64,000 nucleotides of DNA from Combretum micranthum (Eukaryota > Streptophyta > Magnoliopsida > Myrtales > Combretaceae): assembly GCA_024138025.1 (NCBI GenBank), contig JAMXBD010000640.1:124001-188000 (forward strand). Reading direction: 5' to 3'. Under the pieces are notes generated by a model. The model saw only the letters and a list, made by a program, of their open reading frames with translations. It was not told the DNA's origin and searched no databases. Position numbers and translations under genes: made by a program. Of the stretch, positions 10,810-23,700 are shown in pieces. Numbering within the stretch: position 1 is the first letter of the stretch; every line of letters starts with the position of its first letter.

Positions 10810-13800
10810 TTAGTAAGAGTCCATCTGTTCTGTACTCGAAATGACTGCATCTTCACCTATTGAAAGATCCCAACCTGGAGGTGGCTTGATGCTCGGCCAG
10901 TCACCTCGACAGCCCAACCTTATGTAGAGGCTTTTCTTTCCTGCAGATACAAGATGAACGATATGCAAGTCATTAATAGTGCTAGAGTAAATATAATTTT
11001 TAGTGGTATTAAAAGTGAAAGCAGACATTACTGTCTTGCATAGTAGAAACCACAAAAATCAACGAGATGACATTTAAATAAGTAAAATAATGTAACCTCC
11101 AAAAGTATATGTTATTATAGGCAACTTTCAAACCCTGTGATGTTGAGAACCATTTGGTTGCACATGACAATCAACTGTGAACAACTTAAGATGAGAGATT
11201 TCTATGGTAGGTATACATGTTCCAAAAAAGTAGTTTCTTGTTATTCTTATTAAATGGTAAGCATTAATATAGGCTTCTTAATGGATTTTTCTCTTTCCGT
11301 CTATTTCATATTCCTGATTGCAGTTCTTGAACAACTACTATAATCCTCATCTTTATCAACCATAGAACACTCGAATTTTATTGTTGAGAGTTTTCCTTCA
11401 AATGAGTGCATTCTATCATGGACCAATTGGTATGACTTTAAGACTGTCTTCCCCCATAAGGTTCCTTGCCTTTCCCTTAGCTATATGTTTAATAAAGTCC
11501 TCCATCAATTTTTCCATAATAGTTCAATCGCTATCAAACACCTCATCGTTCCAATGCTTTCACATTTGCCTCAATGGATTGCTTTTCAGCTACCAATTAT
11601 AATTAGCATCTCCCTATATTAAATTTTTGGCCCACTCTCTCCAAGCTGTGCCCTAAGATGGATGTTCCTAAAGGGACTAGGAAATGTCTCCTCCCACCAA
11701 CCAAACAATCTTCACAATAGGGACTAGGAAATGTCTCCTCCCACCAACCAAACAATCTTCACAATATGGGGGAATGATAAGGTAAGGTCCTATGTTAAAG
11801 GCATACATAAAGGATACGCAAATTGTGACTAAATTTTGAATTCTAATTGCGGGACTTGGAGCAAGAAAAATTCCATTGCCAAACTGTCAACTGAATCAAT
11901 TTTACAAAACCAATATATATCTTCCATTACTTCTAGTTTTGCAACTATCCTTGCAAATCATACCCGCTTTCCAACATATGAGGTAGTTATTTACCACCTT
12001 CCTCTTCAACTGGTGATGCTCTTAACATCCCAACAAATGACAGTTGCAGGTGTAAAAGCTATTTATTTGTTGCCTCTCTCTACTATCTTGTCTATATCAT
12101 TTTCCTAATCTATGTTTATAATTCACATTCACCAAAAATTGCAACCTTCAAATCCTTTTTGAGCAAGTAGAACCTTTCTTCTGGGCTCACAGCTTTAGCT
12201 TATGTGAATATGACTACTAATTGAACCAACTACAACTCAGAAAACGATAGTAGTGTAACTAAGATGTCTACTAGAGACAAATTTTTCATCTGTTTTAGGT
12301 GGCTCTTCTCTCTTTATCTTTCTCCCTCACATGCACTCATGCACACAACAATTTTTAGAGATCTAGCTGTATGCCATTGCATTCTAGTTCATAAGGGCAT
12401 TGGATCTACGATAGCTCTTACAAAAAATTAAGAAATTTCATAGCCATTATTCTAAAAACATTTACAATCTTGCCTGATCTAAGGAGGTTCACTCTGAGCC
12501 AAGCTTCTAAAGGAAATATTGAAGTATTCATGAGAAAGGAATTGAATTTAGCTCATGATGCCTATTTGGAGCTTGTGACATTTAGTTGAGTGTAATTTAA
12601 TCGAATTATTTGAGGTTATGAAATCAATCAAACTGTCAATTTACGGAGAGAAGCAAGGAGGTAATACATATAGTTACCCGGGAGCTTTTTGTCAGACAAA
12701 ATCAATCGTTTGAGAGCACTCAAAGATGCTTGAGCCACAGACTTTGCATGATTGGCATCCCAACCTTGGAGCTTTACAACCACATCTGCATTGGCATAAC
12801 CCAAAATCCTTTCTTCATAGTTTCTCCTAGCCTCTTCCTTCGCTGAATCTTCATCTACCATCGGAAGTTAGATTAGTGGAATGCATATAGGACCACTTCA
12901 TAATACATCTTTTGGAAAGGTGAAAAAAAAAAAAAAACTTGATTTGCCCCAAGAAAAGTTTTGCTTTATCTTTAAATAAAGAAACATTAGGGACTTAACC
13001 TCTTAGTTGTTCACAGGTTGTATAACGATAACACCACCTAGGTTATTTACCGGCCGATCCACATTTTATCATGAAAAAACATGCAGGAGGAACATAAATA
13101 CTAGAAAACTACTCGCATTTTAGAAAACTGATTCCATCATGTCCGTATGTAAGAAAGAGTAATTTATACCTAAACACTCAAATATATATAGAATGCCAGT
13201 TATCTCAATAGATAATGCTGGGGTTCCTATTTAAGTCCTTAAGATTTGAAGAAAGGATGTTGTATGTCTTGCACCAATAGCCATAAAGTTAGGAGAAAAC
13301 ATGCATGGAAGCAATAAGCATAAGATGAAACATGAATCACCTATAGCGTCTGTCACAGACAGCCAGACAGTAAATCCTGCATAAAGGTGTTGCCATTTGT
13401 CGGGCCATCGAGCAGCTCCTTGCTGCCCCCCTAATGTGGAAACAACTGCTCTAACATGACTGCAGAACCAATGAGGCTGAAAAATGCGTAAGCTACATAT
13501 TGTGGACATAATCATAAGTGGACAAAGTGCAGGAGAAGTCCCTAACCTTTAGACCAGGTAATAATTAAGTAGTAAGTTTTTTGAATTTGCAATTGGGTCC
13601 TAGAGTTCTAAGCTAATGTCAATTGAATGCTAAAACTTTTTGAAAATTGTAATCAAGTCCTAGAATTTCAAAAAATAAAGTCCTAAAACTTTTTTAAAAC
13701 TTGTCACCTCCATTTGTTGTTTCATTAATGAAATGGCAGAGTTAATATAGCATGTTTTAAAAAGGTAATGGAAAAGAATGAATGAAGAAATGAAAGTATC

Positions 13801-16800
13801 ACAATTGTGTGTTTTAAAAAGTTTAGGAATTGACAACAAATTTTAAAAGTTTTAGACTCGGCATGAACCCCCAAGTTTTAGGACTTCTTATGCACCTTTC
13901 CAGTTGTAATTCATGAATAACGCAAATTGAATATGACAAGGTACCTGCTCAAACTCTCTAAGATGGCAGCTTCTGCTTTTGCAAGGGAGTCAAATCCATC
14001 ATCAATCACCCCTGCAATTGTGGATATTCATCAAATAAAAGTATAAAGATAAATCGAGTTCAACCGCAAATCCTTGAAGTCATAGAAAAGGACTCTCACA
14101 CAAAAACTATCCCTTTGGACATCATTTTAGTCAGTAAGATGATAAGCATAAACTCAAAAGAGTTATAGCATTAGCAAATCAGAGCTATGACAGGCTGTCA
14201 GACATTCCTTAAGTTTCATATATCCTCAACACAAAATTTATGATAAGACTCATGTGGAAATTGGTAGAAATCAAAGCTTGAATGACCGTTGTTCAGTTGA
14301 TAATAAGACTCACATGAGTCAATTGATCGCTTAGTAAATGTTTCCAGCAACTCTTTTGTATCAAGAGGTGTATACCTGCATCAACACATTAATAGCTAAG
14401 CTAGTAGAAGATGCATTACATGAAAAAAAAGTAGCCTAAACAGTAGCATGCAAATGGCGTTTGCCACCAAATAAACCATACAATTTCCTTTATTTTCTTT
14501 GAAGTTATCCAGCAACACTAAATGCTAGACCTTAGCACTCCAATTAGGGTTAAAGATTTGAACATGAACAAAAATTATGGCATAAACGAGGAATTTCAAT
14601 GATGGTAGGTAATGGGAAGCGTGCAAAAGTTGTCAATATGACAACTCCAAGAGCTAACAAGCTCTCCAAAAGCGAAAGCTCCCATTTCTCTCACTAGAGA
14701 ACCATTGCTAAATTGACTAATTTCTAGTCTAAATGTTCAAAATATCCCCTTAGGCCAACTTATAGGCCAGCTAAAGAACAAATTACACCAATTACCTATA
14801 CAACTAACAAATATACGAAAGGCTAGCTAAAGAAGAAAGACTTTAATGGAGTAATAACGACATGACCCCTAAAAATTGTCCTTACCCTTAGGGTTGGAAA
14901 AAAACACTGACTAAACTAGACCAGACTAGACCAAACCAAACCAAACTAGAAATATAGTTTTCTTGGTAATTTAATTAGACCAAATGGAGCCAATAAGTAA
15001 ATTTATGGTTGATTTGGAGGAGTAAACCGGATTAACCTATAAAATCAAATTAAAACATTTTATTAAAATTTTTGATTTGCAACTAAAAATTTTCTTATGT
15101 TATAATATAATACTAAAAAGATTTCTTTAGTTACATTAATTAAATTGTATCATTATTTAAGATATACATACATAATTTATAAATCATGTAAAAAAGTTGA
15201 CTTAAAATATATGCTATATACCAACTTTATGAATAAAATTAGTTATTAATAAACATTTGAATTTTTTTAGTTACATCAATATTTACTTGATTTTAATTCT
15301 TACATGATTCAATACTTGTTATTATTAAATGAATTTAGCATCTTTTCTTATAAGATTACATGTTATACATATATATTATTTTTAAATTGTAATATATGAT
15401 TCAATTTGTAATTTGAATAAAACCAAACCATTAATATACTATTATTAAGTTTATTAAATATGATTCAATATGTAATTCAAATAAAATTAAACTGTTATTT
15501 AACGGTTTAAAAATTTGGAATGAAAAAAAAAAAAGAATTATAAATTATGGTTTTGTTTGATTTTTAACAAAAACCAAACCAATCCAATTCGTGCTCACCT
15601 CTTCTTGCTCTCAAGGTTAGATTGGAGAACAAATGCAACTATCTCACAACAGCAACTCCACATCAGCTGTCTTTATATACCCAACATCCTCCCAATCGTC
15701 CACAACAAGCTCCACGTTATCATCCAAAATTTATAAGAATTTGTTAGGACAAACATGATGGGAAGAGTAAGGTTGATCACATTTATAACACATGCCCTGA
15801 TATGTCTGTAAGAAAAGATCAAAGATAAGACAAGCCAAAATCAACAATGATCAATAGAGATTGAAGGTTAACGAAATGATTCTTCAAGCTTCCACAATCT
15901 CCAAGCTCACATTTTCGTGTTTATTCTTCTCTACCCCAAACTACTCCCCACTAAAACTATTTATACCTCCCAACTTCTTCTAACTAACCAACTAATGTCC
16001 GTGCCAGCATACAAAAAAAAGAATAGAATACTAGTCTACTACTAACACACATAAGGACACGCAACACAACCACCACTTTACACACTACAGCACAGCATAA
16101 ACACAACACATTAACACTACACCACACACATATCAAGGCTACTCTTTAATTCTTCTACTATAGACCTTAAGTAAAGGGCTTTGGATCTGCAGTAATGTAT
16201 CATGCCCTTATTTCTCTTATCCCAAATTTCAGCATGTGTTATCTGCTTGTAGCCTAACTTCTTAAAGAGTCAAACTTTCATCAGTTGATCCTGTGTTCTT
16301 TGAAGTAACCTCATTACCCATTGACTTTGGAGCAATGTGAATTAATATAGTAGATTAGAAACATGACCTGTAAGTTGAATCATACCATATGAAGGTGCAT
16401 AGCATTTTAAATGAGATATACAAAGCTGGTTGGTTGCTTAAAAGCATGGTACCCCATGTGAGATGACACATCCCATATTAAACTCTAGCTCAACATTGTA
16501 AGCCAATTCCATAGTTTTTTCTCCAAATTATGAGAACCTAATGTGGTCACTTGAGTACCAATATCATCTTGTAAGCTGCCAGTGTAATATTTAAGCAACT
16601 GTCTTTTTAAAGTCTAAGGTTCTTGAGAAGATAATTCATCAAACTCATCAATATATCGATCAACCAAGGTTGCTCCTTCATCTAGATGAACTCACATAAG
16701 GATTGCATGATGTCTTCTTGTTCAAACACAATAGAAAATTTGCAAAAAAAGTGCTCCATTCTAAATGTGGACGTTGATGACACAAAGACCGAAGCCAATG

Positions 16801-19800
16801 GATTGCCTTCCATGCATGCAGATTGGATTCAACTTAATTTTCTTTCTATTATTCTTAACCCGATTAATATCAACATATTGCTCCACAGTAGCTAACCATA
16901 AAGTTGGATCCACACCATCAAAATAAGCAAAGATAAACACGATGAATGTATTTTATTGGCAACTTGACAATCATCCTCACTATGATCAGAAATTAAACGA
17001 CCAGTAGAAGAATATGTGAAATCAGTAGCTTCATAAAAGGAAGAGAGATAATATCAGCTGACTGGTTACGTGAATTTAGGATAGTCACTGGAATCAGTCA
17101 TGTGAATTTTTATGACAGGTGTAGATTGTTTAGCAACTACCATCCTACTGTGACTTTTAAAAGTAGGAGCTGGTTGACAAGAAGAAGATTGAAGCTTTAG
17201 CTGCATGGCAAATAGAATCGTGAACTCAAGCTTTGGCGTTGATAGTAGATCCACGAATGCAAGCCCTAGTTTTGTCGTGAACAGTGACTCATGAGAAAAG
17301 AAAGGCTTCATGAGAGACTGACCTTGTTACAAGGTAAGAACAGAAGCAGTACAATGAAGCTTCAGTGAAGACTAGTGGAGCTTATTCCATAATATCCAGC
17401 AAAGGTTTCTGCACCACAGGTTCGCCAATCAATGGTGCAGACAGGTCATCCACGTTTTCAACAATCTCTTCCAGTAAAACAAAGTAGCTAAGGCAGCCAA
17501 CTGTCTCCTTCTGACAAGAAGTCAATGGCTACTCAGCAAACTTCGACAACAAAGTTTGAAATGAAGCCTCTGGGAAATGCATTGATCTCTTAGATGATTT
17601 GTGGAGCTACTTTGGAAAATTGAGGTTGAAATGCAACCATAGTGCCTTGCATTTCTTCAGTAAGTTTGAGAACCGAGACTCTCTGATCAGCAATTGAGGT
17701 ATGGACTCCTCAATACAAAAGTTGACTGACTGTTGATGATTCTGTAGAGAAATTGTTAGATCAGAAATGGATTTTTCCAAGGACTGAATATGGTCCTCCA
17801 ATCATGTCATCTCTGGGAGATCTAGGGCAGGTCTGACCAAATTCTTAGACCTTAACACTTTGATTAGGATTAAAGATTGAAACATAACAGAAATTGGGAC
17901 ACCAAAGAAGAATTTCACTGCCATTAGGTAATGAAAAGGGTACTAAAGTTGTCAAAATGACAACTCCAAGAACTTAGAAGCTCTCCAAGAGCAAATGCTC
18001 CCAATTCCCTCACTAGAGAAATACTACTAAACGGACTTATTTGTGGTCTAATTGTTCTTACTACTCCCATAGGCCTATATATAGGCCAGCTAAACAACAA
18101 ATTACACCAACTAACAAACGCCACAAAAAGCTGGCTAAATAAGAAAAAATCCAAGTGGAGTTGTAACACTCAATGTGCAAACCAAGGAGGGAAATGCTTA
18201 TCAGCGATTAGAAAGATCTATGTGATGAAGATTGAATTTAGAGGGTTAAATTGAGAAAAGGCTTACCTTTAAGGGCAGTAGAGAGGTTTTCCATTTGTAC
18301 CATTCTTCTTTGGTCAATCAATAATAAATAGTTTATTGAAAAAATTTTGCCTCACGTAAGGAGCATAAATAAGCAAACAGCTTAAAGTCTTTACATACTT
18401 TTATTGTAGTTTGAGGACTGAACGACTTGTAAAAATGGAGGCTGAAAAAATCTCATAAACAAGATTTATAAGTGCAGAGGCTAATTGGATCTTACTGTAG
18501 TTACCTTAATATTTTGCAAATATTTCCCTGTTGTTTGGATAAGAGTAATGCTGTAAGAATCTAGCTGACTATAATTCAGGACATGGAAGCAGCCATCATC
18601 CATAAATTCAAGTTTTCCAAGCAGAAAATTGCTATGTCCAAATTTATGCGTTCATAGTATGGTTTTTCCCATTGGACTCCACTTTTGAGTTGAAGGACAC
18701 TCTTCCAAAACAGAACATAAAAGAAAATGTTTTATGGGGCCAAGGAGTTTGACTTGACATGACCATGGGATACTTGTCAATCATAGAAAAGAAATGAAAA
18801 AATGATTAGATATAGCTAAGACAAGACAAGCCTCCACACAATGAGGACTTCTATTTACACAAAATGAATTCCTAAATTCAACATCCAATATAATAAACAA
18901 TTTTGATATTTAAAAACCTGAAATAGAGTGATTAATACCCGAGGCCAACTGCAAGTTCTCTCGCAACTTTATGATTTATTTCAGTTGCATCCCCAACAAT
19001 GTAGATGGATGTTCCTTTAAGAAGTTGCATGGATCCTGTAGTGAGTGACTCCCAAGACTCCACAACATCAGGCCATTTCAAATCAGGGTCCTGCTTCTTT
19101 AAATTAATAACAAGTTGATCATCATCAATATACCTGTTTAAAACACAGATACAAACTTTTAGCTCCTCAGGAGACTACTTTACTATAAATGCCCATATAT
19201 AGCAAGAATGACAAACCAGATTGTTTCAGATGGCTTTATTCTATCAAACAAACTATTGGTTTCCATCAAAGTCAACATAGATGCAGAACTCTTTATTTTG
19301 ATTGTTAGGGAACTGTCTTCCGCATCAACATAAACATCTCTTGGATTTTGAATTTCTATTCCTCCAAGTTGTATTCGCAACTCCATATCTGAAGGACCAT
19401 CAGAGAACTACAAGTAACAAATTTTACAGGTAATGAGGCAGTGCATCTGATAAAAGAATGATTAATTCCCAACCAAATAAAGTCCTGATACATGCACTCT
19501 AGTCCTGCAGGGTGCAGTTATCCCCAACTGAACCAAAAAGTGAATTATTGAGATATATGTAGAAAGCAAAGTAATAAGTATCAACCCCAAACCACTCATC
19601 ACCCTACGTGGCAAAAATAATAAAAAAAGAACACTGAAACCACTTATGAATCATTATATATATCCATTATCAATTAACGAAATTAATATCTTCTCACAAT
19701 CAACAATATCTGGGTTGCTAATCATCCTTGTTTTGTTTTTTTATCAAGTACCCATTAATTTTACAATACACTGACTATATATTAAAGATCACTCGTTCAC

Positions 19801-20761
19801 TTGATAATCATATAACCTTTGGATTATAAAGTTTGTCTTTCATGTTTCAAATCTATGTAGTGTTGATAACAACTCCCACTATGACAACACCATGTAAATA
19901 TTGCTTCTAAGATCACATGCTATTACCGTCGTATCCATCAACTGAACCAACATTCAAAATTTGAAAATACTCAATGATGGTAGTTCTTCACGCCGCATTT
20001 CCTTTCAGGCCTGTACCACTTCCTCTAGAGCATGGTTGAGATTTTGTTTCGAAGCTAACATTGCTTCACAAGATATTGCATGCGTCAACATCCAAAACAT
20101 TTTAAGCCCATTATCATTGTTCCTTATTTCGTCTGAAAAATTTGAGTTTTTTCACAACAGATCGAAAACTCTATAAGAACCAAACAATGCATGTCTGACC
20201 TACCTATTTTATGAAAATTTCCAAAAGCATACAACCATTTAAGCTAATTATGAGCATGTTTCCTGAAAAACAGCAAACTAAGCTGTTGTTGTTCAGTGTT
20301 CACTTGACCATAGTGTTAAACACACGGCACACCTTTCTTTTGCTAAAAGCCATCAATCCCAAACCCCAACGTGCATTTTGTTAAATCTCACTAAAATTAA
20401 CCATAATTTCTAACTAATTACGTGAACAAAAGATCATTACTTTATTTTGCAGTGCATGCATAATTGGATGAAAAATTCTAACTTGAGGAAATTAAAACCC
20501 GGAAGTTACGATCTTTACGCGTACCTCATAGTTCTTGGTACTGATTGGTACTGAGGAGGAGAAACAAGTGAATGGGACGTTCTGAATAAAACGCTTCTTG
20601 TTGAACAGGAACGCCGCGGTTTTGGATGACATGTGGGGGACGACATTGGCTTTAGAGGAGAAATTGGATGCAAAAAAGGGGTTCTGGAGAGAGAAATTTA
20701 GGGTTTTGTTGTTGTGGTTTTGTGAGAAGAGAGAAAGAAGGGGTGAAATCGTTAGAGACAT
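10810..20761 (-). CDS. SKL2: Shikimate kinase-like 2, probably inactive, chloroplast
   Basis: Eight exons on the - strand: 20761-20525, 19407-19217, 19133-18939, 14375-14314, 14011-13945, 13459-13341, 12854-12678 and 10940-10810. All junctions are GT-AG and the frame gives 392 aa. Residues 1 to about 75 are Ser/Asn/Phe-rich with few acids, like a plastid transit peptide. From about residue 80 a CS/p23-like beta domain follows (FSDGPSDMELRIQLGG, DDDQLVINLKKQDP, LKWPDVVESWESL). A shikimate-kinase-like domain starts with IYIVGDATEINHKVARELAVGLGY. The usual P-loop GxGKT/S is replaced by GDATEINHK, so ATP binding and kinase activity are not expected. The C-terminus has VVVKLQGWD and YIRLGCRGDWP. 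The family member in Arabidopsis is annotated as probable inactive SKL2; its molecular role is not well defined. Introns are long: intron 3 is 4.56 kb and holds a retrotransposon, intron 7 is 1.7 kb. Confidence 0.92.
11673..11766. repeat. Exact 47-bp tandem duplication in SKL2 intron 7
   Basis: The unit starting GGGACTAGGAAATGTCTCC and ending TTCACAATA occurs at 11673-11719 and again at 11720-11766 with no difference that I can see. It lies inside an intron and does not affect an exon. Identity suggests a recent slip or unequal exchange. Confidence 0.9.
14523..14858 (-). repeat. Left (3') LTR of the intronic gypsy element
   Basis: Shares long stretches with 17843-18168, for example TGACAACTCCAAGA, CTCACTAGAGAA and ATAGGCCAGCTAAA. 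Many substitutions and small indels separate the two repeats, pointing to an old insertion. The right boundary is uncertain by several bases. Confidence 0.7.
14895..15600. mobile_element. Possible hAT-like MITE nested in the intronic element
   Basis: An AT-rich block bounded on the left by repeated ACCAAACCAAACC-like text and on the right by AAACCAATCCAATTCGTGCTCACC. Plant hAT-type MITEs often end in GGTGAGCACGGTTCGG-like inverted termini. Here the ends are too degenerate to define a terminal inverted repeat or target duplication. Confidence 0.3.
15600..17840 (-). pseudogene. Gag remnant of the intronic gypsy element
   Basis: The - strand translations, broken by stops and shifts, show gag wording of plant Ty3/gypsy elements. 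There is a coiled-coil-like start (QSLEKSISDLTISLQ near 17740), then ATVEQYVDINRV near 16880, then DEGATLVDRYIDEFDELSSQ near 16650. A zinc knuckle C-X2-C-X7-H-X-C lies near 15755-15800 (CYKCDQPYSSHHVC). No RT or integrase is visible downstream. It is not a functional gene. Confidence 0.6.
17843..18168 (-). repeat. Right (5') LTR of the intronic gypsy element
   Basis: Partner of 14523-14858. It begins TGTTACAACTCC on the - strand and is followed by the degenerate primer-site-like text. Confidence 0.7.
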
Positions 20762-23700
20762 TTGTGAATTGTTTGGATAAAGAGGAGGAAGTAGCAGCCG
20801 AACTTGAAAGTAAAATGGATGGTGTTATTGATAGGGAAAAGGAAAGAATTAGTTAATTTAGTTATGGGTTGGGCCTTTTTTGGGCCTTGGTTAGTGTTTG
20901 GGCGTACAGGGTAGATATTGGGGTTTGAATATGGAAAGATGCTGGAATTAAGATTCAGAATAACTAGCCAGTGAGATCTGAAACAGAGTGATGTGACGGA
21001 AAACAGCAGAAAAAAGAGGGAAAAAAGAAAAATCAATCAAGAAGATGATGACAAGCGATACCAATTGGTGTAACTTGGTCGAATTTAGACGGAAATGCAT
21101 GATCTAGGAGTAGGTCTTTTTTATAGTTCAACTCCCTTACAGATTAGTTTCATATGAGTTTGACTCAACTATGTTTGTAATTACTATAATCAATAGATTA
21201 TTTACATATGATTTTTTTAAATTTTTTATTAGCCATTAAATTGGGAACGGGGATTCGAATATGGTTTCACCCACTCAAGCAACAAGTGTTAATTATATAA
21301 GACTATGAAGATTACTAGAATCTTCATATGGAATTTAATTTGAATTCAAATCAAATAAGAAGTTGAATAAGACTAATTAAATTTAAGTTAGACTTAATTA
21401 TACTTCAAGTCATCTAAATTGATATCAGGGTTAATATTGACTAAATATGCTTCCTAATAGATTTGAGGAGCTCAAACTAAAAGCAGTTTAGACTTGATCT
21501 AATCTTAAGTAAATATCGAAACTGGCTCAATTCACCTACCATTAACTCTTTATACATACCATATGCCCTGTATCTTATAAAACTCACTAGGTACAATTTA
21601 ACTTGTGGAACCTGCAAATTATTTTCTTTTTTTTTTTTCAAATTTCAAATTTATTATCACATATACAATTTATTTAATACATCAAAGTACCTTATATATT
21701 CGTTGTAAATAACTTATTGAAAGTAAATTAAAAGATAAAATTTTAATATTATAAGTTTTACAAAATCTGATCATGTGATTTTAACAAAATTGTAAAATAG
21801 TTAGAAAATTCTAAAATTAAAAAAAACTTTGGAGGCATTTCGAAGTACTTTAATATTAATTGGTCTTAGAAATATAAATAACACTTCTATATAATTTAGG
21901 AGTTTAACTACAAATAATAAAAAAATTCTAAAATAAAAATTCCAAGTACTTTCAAGAGTACAAGTTTTTGAAAATAAAATTTCTAAACTATAGCCTCCGA
22001 ATAATAATATAAAACAAAATTGATCATAAAATGCAAAATAAAATTATTATTATTTATTTCTTAACTATTTGTTTAAATTTTACAGTTCTAGGAAAGTGCA
22101 TGTATAAAGACCTTACACTCATACCTTACCTTGTAAGAGTAGATACTCTACCCAATAAACTTTAATATTGTCAGAATCTTAGTTGATTGAGCAGGGTATA
22201 GGTTAGTACCTTGTATGACGGGATTACTCTCTTACTCTTAGTAAGAAATATGGTTTCACGAAACTAGATTATATCATATAATAACTCACAAATGTATATA
22301 TACAGTTTAAGAAGCTTTTCTTTTAAATTATAATTAAGTTGATTATTTTAATGACTTAAAAAAAATAAGTATAATTTTTTTTCTTTTGACAATGCACAGA
22401 AATAGTAGTTAAATCGAAATCTTAGTTAAATGAACACAGATGTTTTTAAAAGAAGATGGAGATTTTTTCAAAGAAGATGGAGAAGAGTTGCAAAGGAAAG
22501 GAAAGGGAAAAAGAAGGAAGGTTTTTCTGTCTTTCTTTTATTTATTTATTTTTTTAAATCCTATAGCAAGGAATGAAATAGTTGATTGAAAAATTTTACA
22601 GTCTAGTCCATTTCATTTTTTTAATGGGAGTGATCCATAAAAATTTAAAAATTCAAATTTATAGATGACTATGATTAAATCGTAGAAGTACTTGTTATAT
22701 TAATTTTTTATAATTATTTTAATAATAAAATAATATAATTTTTTAATGATCAAATAATAGATTAGACAGTTCTACTTACAGATACTAGATATCATCAATG
22801 TTTATAGATTCGAATATTTAACATGAGGTTGAGTGCCAAATTTTTTTGATGGTACAATTACCATCTTATGTGATTACATGCTTTTGATGAATCGCATCAA
22901 GTTGGATCCTAGTTTGTTGTACACTAATAAGGCCTTAGCTTATCACTTCTTTGGGCCTCGATATAATGAGCCGAATTACGACTCTGTGTAAGATCTAAGG
23001 AGCCCATTGAAGAACTATAACTGGACCTGAGCCTAGTGGTCAATGTATCGTAATCCAAATCATTAAATAGAGGATGTCAAATTGTAGATTTATTGAGTGA
23101 ATTCCATTTGTTAGGAAAAAGAAATCCTTTTTTTTTTTCAACCTTCTTTACATTATGGTGGTGATTGCTTTTCTTAATTATTGCACAACCCATGTTTCAC
23201 AAATCATCTTAAGTTAAAATTTATGCATATTTGTTGTGTTTATTATCCCATCTAAAAAATGTGCATATGCTTCCTCAGCTTTTTGAAAAATGTGCTTAAA
23301 TCTATATTTTACCATTTTACTCTTTTTTTTTTTCCTGTGGCTCCATTTTACTCTCTTTAATACTAGTGTTTGTTTTATTTCATGCAATTATTTGTTTTCT
23401 TTTTAGAAAAAATATTTTTTGGCCAATTTTTGTAACAAAAAAAAAAAATTAAAGAATGCATTTTTGAATTATTCTCACAAAAGTGCAAAAATGTCACAAA
23501 AGATTTTAAGTGTACATTCCCAAGAATCAAAGGGGCTTAGATGCATGTTATAAAAGGCTAAAGTACTTAATGGATATCAAATAAATAAAGGGGGTATGGA
23601 ATGACTATTAGACCATAGCTCATTAAGGTAAATCTACAAGAGAGATGGTAATTAAATTAAAATATAGGATAATTTCATTGGCTCCTGGACTATAGGGTGT

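Larger units (their letters stand above)
14523..18168 (-). mobile_element. Decayed Ty3/gypsy retrotransposon inside SKL2 intron 3
   Basis: Two direct repeats of about 330 bp (14523-14858 and 17843-18168) flank about 3 kb. On the - strand the right repeat acts as 5' LTR, starting TGTTACAACTCC. The left repeat ends TAGCA. Just inside the 5' LTR, TTTGGTCAGACC resembles a tRNA-iMet primer site with two bases lost. Gag fragments with a zinc knuckle follow. Just before the left LTR the text AAGGACAATTTTTAGGGG matches the usual pol tail plus polypurine tract of chromovirus-like elements. Protease, RT and integrase are missing, so the element is internally deleted. It has the same orientation as SKL2. 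Confidence 0.7.

Noticed and set aside
12628..12861. Apparent stand-alone 77-codon gene
   Set aside because: It is SKL2 exon 7 (12854-12678) plus intron; the adjoining frames at 13231-13515 and 10810-11055 are likewise exons 6 and 8 with intron.
20598..20856. Two + strand frames near 20.7 kb
   Set aside because: Antisense shadows of SKL2 exon 1 and its leader.
21240..21300. Possible tRNA or SINE B-box (GGGGATTCGAAT)
   Set aside because: No A-box at the right spacing and no A-rich tail or duplication found.
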